From Paenibacillus_AQ nitricinens (lineage in GTDB: Bacteria > Bacillota > Bacilli > Paenibacillales > Paenibacillaceae), in assembly GCF_052056485.1 (NCBI RefSeq), contig NZ_CP183948.1:4278001-4342000 (forward strand): DNA of 64,000 nt, read 5' to 3'. This document shows positions 62,372 to 64,000 of this stretch, in pieces (positions within the stretch are counted from its first letter, which is position 1; each line of letters begins with the position of its first letter). A program made the position numbers and the translations under genes. The notes beneath the pieces are model-generated. The model searched no databases, had not been told where the DNA came from, and was given only the letters and a program-made list of their open reading frames with translations.

Positions 62372-62527
62372 TTATTCATATTTATTTCTTATCATTAATT
62401 CTTTGATTTCTCTTAACTCATTTAATATTTCTTTTGAAATTTGTGTACTTCTAGAGTTATCGATGCCTAATTTAATCACGAATACTCCAAGCAAAAAATA
62501 GATGACTAGCATTACGATGATACTCAA
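62372..62527 (-). CDS. 51-residue membrane-anchored helical protein
   Basis: A TTG start at 62525-62527 has GTGGAG 5 nt before it. The product has one hydrophobic helix (about residues 2-20) and an amphipathic charged helix (SKEILNELREIKELMIRN). It lies directly upstream of the DUF4181-like gene on the same strand. Its short length would make many gene callers miss it. Membrane-anchored coiled coil is likely; the family is unknown to me. Confidence 0.6.
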   Translation of the reverse strand: MSIIVMLVIYFLLGVFVIKLGIDNSRSTQISKEILNELREIKELMIRNKYE

Positions 62528-62647
62528 CTTATCTCCACTCCCCTCTTTATCGTTTGATTCTTAAAAGATGCAGTTCGCGATAGCGTAATTATTCCTATGA
62601 TACCATAATAAGGGTGTGTGATTAACGCATGAGAACTTGTTGCTAAC

Positions 62648-62704
62648 TTGACAAAAGATCTGCATTTTCGATAGTATGGATAATATCTTGATTATCAAGA
62701 TATT
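62648..62704 (+). promoter_or_regulatory. Promoter and palindromic operator of the flavodoxin-domain gene
   Basis: TTGACA (62648-62653) and TAGTAT (62672-62677) form a plausible sigma-A promoter with an 18-bp spacer. A perfect 11-1-11 palindrome with arms AATATCTTGAT and ATCAAGATATT (62682-62704) overlaps the start of transcription. It resembles operators of MarR/MhqR-type repressors, which use ATCTYGA half-sites. Confidence 0.65.
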
Positions 62705-62760
62705 CAATTTACGAGGGTGGTTTGAAACCTGAACAATTTAAACTGAAAAGAGGGACCACA

Positions 62761-63192
62761 ATGGCAGTACTTATTCTATACGCTACAAAATCAGGGGCAA
62801 CAGAGCAATGCGCAAAGGTATTATCCGACGAGCTCCCTCAGAGTAAGATCTGTAATATTGAAATAGAGAAGCCAAGTCTTGAGGCATTTGATAGCATTAT
62901 TTTAGGTGCTGGAGTAAGAGACGAGAAGATATATAAAGCGATTCGTGATTTTATCAAAAAAAATAAAGATGAGCTACTAAATAAGAAGATGGGCTATTAT
63001 ATTTGTAACGAAAAACCAAAAACTACTGAGCAACTAATTGAGAAGAATTTTCCGGATGATTTAAAAAAGGCTGCAGTTTGCATCGAATCCTTTGGCGGTT
63101 ATAAAGCCTATAAGGCTCCCAAAGAAGGTACTGATCAGCTCAAAGGGATTTTTGTAGATAAAATAAAAGAGTTTTCTAAGAATTTTAAATAG
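62761..63192 (+). CDS. Flavodoxin-domain protein (HemG-like)
   Basis: A 143-residue flavodoxin-fold protein. VLILYATKSGATEQCAK is the FMN phosphate loop, DSIILGAGVRDEKIYKAIRDFIKKN follows, and the C-terminus has SFGGYKAYKAPK. This is like menaquinone-dependent protoporphyrinogen oxidase or other flavodoxin-domain enzymes. I chose ATG 62761 behind GAGGG; a TTG 39 bp upstream is weak. The palindromic operator upstream suggests induction by quinone or oxidant stress (inference). Confidence 0.88.
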   Translation: MAVLILYATKSGATEQCAKVLSDELPQSKICNIEIEKPSLEAFDSIILGAGVRDEKIYKAIRDFIKKNKDELLNKKMGYYICNEKPKTTEQLIEKNFPDDLKKAAVCIESFGGYKAYKAPKEGTDQLKGIFVDKIKEFSKNFK

Positions 63193-63213
63193 AGGAATAT
63201 AGAATTTTCTAAT

Positions 63214-63258
63214 AAAAATCCTGTTATCCAGATCAATGATCTGGATAACAGGATTTTT
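63214..63258. terminator. Strong bidirectional terminator between convergent genes
   Basis: Perfect 21-bp stem around CCTGTTATCCAGATC and its complement with a 3-nt loop, A run on the left and T run on the right. It serves both the flavodoxin gene and the serine hydrolase gene. Confidence 0.92.
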
Positions 63259-63286
63259 TTATAAAATAGAATTGAATGGTTTATTA

Positions 63287-64000
63287 CTACTTGATTGTCA
63301 ATTCAAACTTCGCACCCACATCGCTTACAAATACAATTTTCCCGTTACTCGGAAGTTTAACTTGCGTAAGACCACTGACAGTAGAGAAATTTACACACAC
63401 ACCATTCGCATCATAAACAGCAAAGGAACCTTTAGGTGGTAGCCCTACTGTCATCAACTTGCCTGATGCTGTCTCAGGTATTTCATACCATCTTGCATAT
63501 CCATCTGCTTGAATGGTTACCAATGATTGCGGGCCGGCATAGATAGGTTTAATCGCATCCTGTGTAATAAATAATTGGTTTCCAACCTTGAGATACTCCA
63601 CACCCTCTTTATTTTCAAAAACAATATCCGCAAGATCGCGCCCACCTAAAGTTGGAATTTGCACGGTCATTTCAGCTTTATTCGGCCCGGTTATTTTATT
63701 CGAGCCCATATAGCCCGGTGCATCAGGGAACATAGCAATTCCAGCTACTGGCATACTCATGTAAAATTGTGAGCTATACTTCTCGCTGACATCAAAATAC
63801 AATTTCCCTTGACGCTGCTGCCAAGCTGACAAGACCTCATTGGATAAAGCATTCGCCTCTAGCTTTTCAGCTGCATATTGAGAAAGAGCAGTCTCACCAA
63901 GCCCTGGAATGACCCCGTACCCTTGAATCCAAAGGTAGATGCGACCATTGCTTTCCTTCACAAAGCTAACTTTATTAGCACCCGCTGCATCTAAGAATTC
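63287..64000 (-). CDS. C-terminal part of a serine hydrolase (beta-lactamase-related), cut by window edge
   Basis: The frame is open to the right edge (it reads EFLDAAGANKVSF before the first GTG), so the 5' part lies outside the window. The visible 238 residues start in a beta-lactamase/esterase-type region (KESNGRIYLWIQGYGVIPGLGETALSQYAAEKL) and end in a beta-sandwich domain (GSFAVYDANG, GKIVFVSDVGAKFELTI). The catalytic motifs are not in view, so the class call rests on this C-terminal layout. It ends at the shared terminator. Confidence 0.6.
   Translation of the reverse strand, partial: EFLDAAGANKVSFVKESNGRIYLWIQGYGVIPGLGETALSQYAAEKLEANALSNEVLSAWQQRQGKLYFDVSEKYSSQFYMSMPVAGIAMFPDAPGYMGSNKITGPNKAEMTVQIPTLGGRDLADIVFENKEGVEYLKVGNQLFITQDAIKPIYAGPQSLVTIQADGYARWYEIPETASGKLMTVGLPPKGSFAVYDANGVCVNFSTVSGLTQVKLPSNGKIVFVSDVGAKFELTIK

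Overview
The window looks like chromosomal DNA of a spore-forming Paenibacillus-type member of the Bacillales. The evidence is two GerA-type spore germinant receptor operons, a YesM/YesN two-component pair beside carbohydrate ABC transporters, Fur and CcpA-type sites of Bacillus form, strong AGGAGG ribosome binding sites with frequent TTG/GTG starts, and many AT-flanked hairpin terminators. I saw no rRNA, tRNA, phage, CRISPR array or intact insertion sequence.

Layout. 1-8.3 kb: two convergent germinant receptor operons, each in the order A-C-B, with small two-helix membrane proteins that may be D subunits. 8.4-14.3 kb: a CAP-domain lipoprotein, an ADP-ribosylglycohydrolase, a LysE exporter divergent from its XRE-cupin regulator, a frameshifted stalk-domain protein and a DUF1906 glycosidase-like protein. 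14.5-17.4 kb: a BlaI/BlaR1-like pair whose receptor carries a BNR-repeat sensor instead of a penicillin-binding domain, then about 0.6 kb of hairpin-rich non-coding DNA. 17.4-25.9 kb: an amidohydrolase overlapping a 1058-residue GNAT fusion protein, an MFS transporter, a RodA-LCP cell-wall pair and an FG-GAP-like lipoprotein. 26-31.3 kb: an OmpR/PhoR-type two-component system and a Gfo/Idh-AraC-Gfo/Idh sugar operon.

31.4-35.3 kb is an iron module: a siderophore-binding lipoprotein and a ferredoxin-NADP-type reductase, divergent from a Btr-like AraC regulator fused to its own siderophore-binding domain, with a Fur box on each side. 35.5-44 kb holds a GNAT enzyme, a second LysE with an AraC regulator, nagA with a DeoR regulator and a four-repeat operator, a DinB-like protein, selO, an L-cysteine desulfidase-like Fe-S enzyme and an AlkD-like protein.

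44-61.5 kb is a carbohydrate-use block. YesM and YesN are followed by a solute-binding lipoprotein, a DUF5107-TPR protein, a second solute-binding protein and two permeases. A shared 23-bp motif lies 70-105 bp upstream of two of these genes and is a good candidate for the YesN site. YesM translation appears coupled to a 10-codon leader peptide. Next come a class 3 lipase, an AraC regulator fused to a GH39 glycosidase, a GH3 glycosidase and a GPH-family glycoside transporter. The last 2.5 kb has a membrane-protein remnant, a DUF4181 protein with a 51-residue partner, a flavodoxin-domain protein under a large palindrome, and the 3' part of a serine hydrolase gene cut by the window edge.

Less expected features include a probable ATC start codon, a frameshifted microprotein after one gerB, the AraC-GH39 and GNAT fusions, the re-purposed BlaR1, and several unreported-looking operator arrays. 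All functional calls come from reading the sequence; no database search was run.
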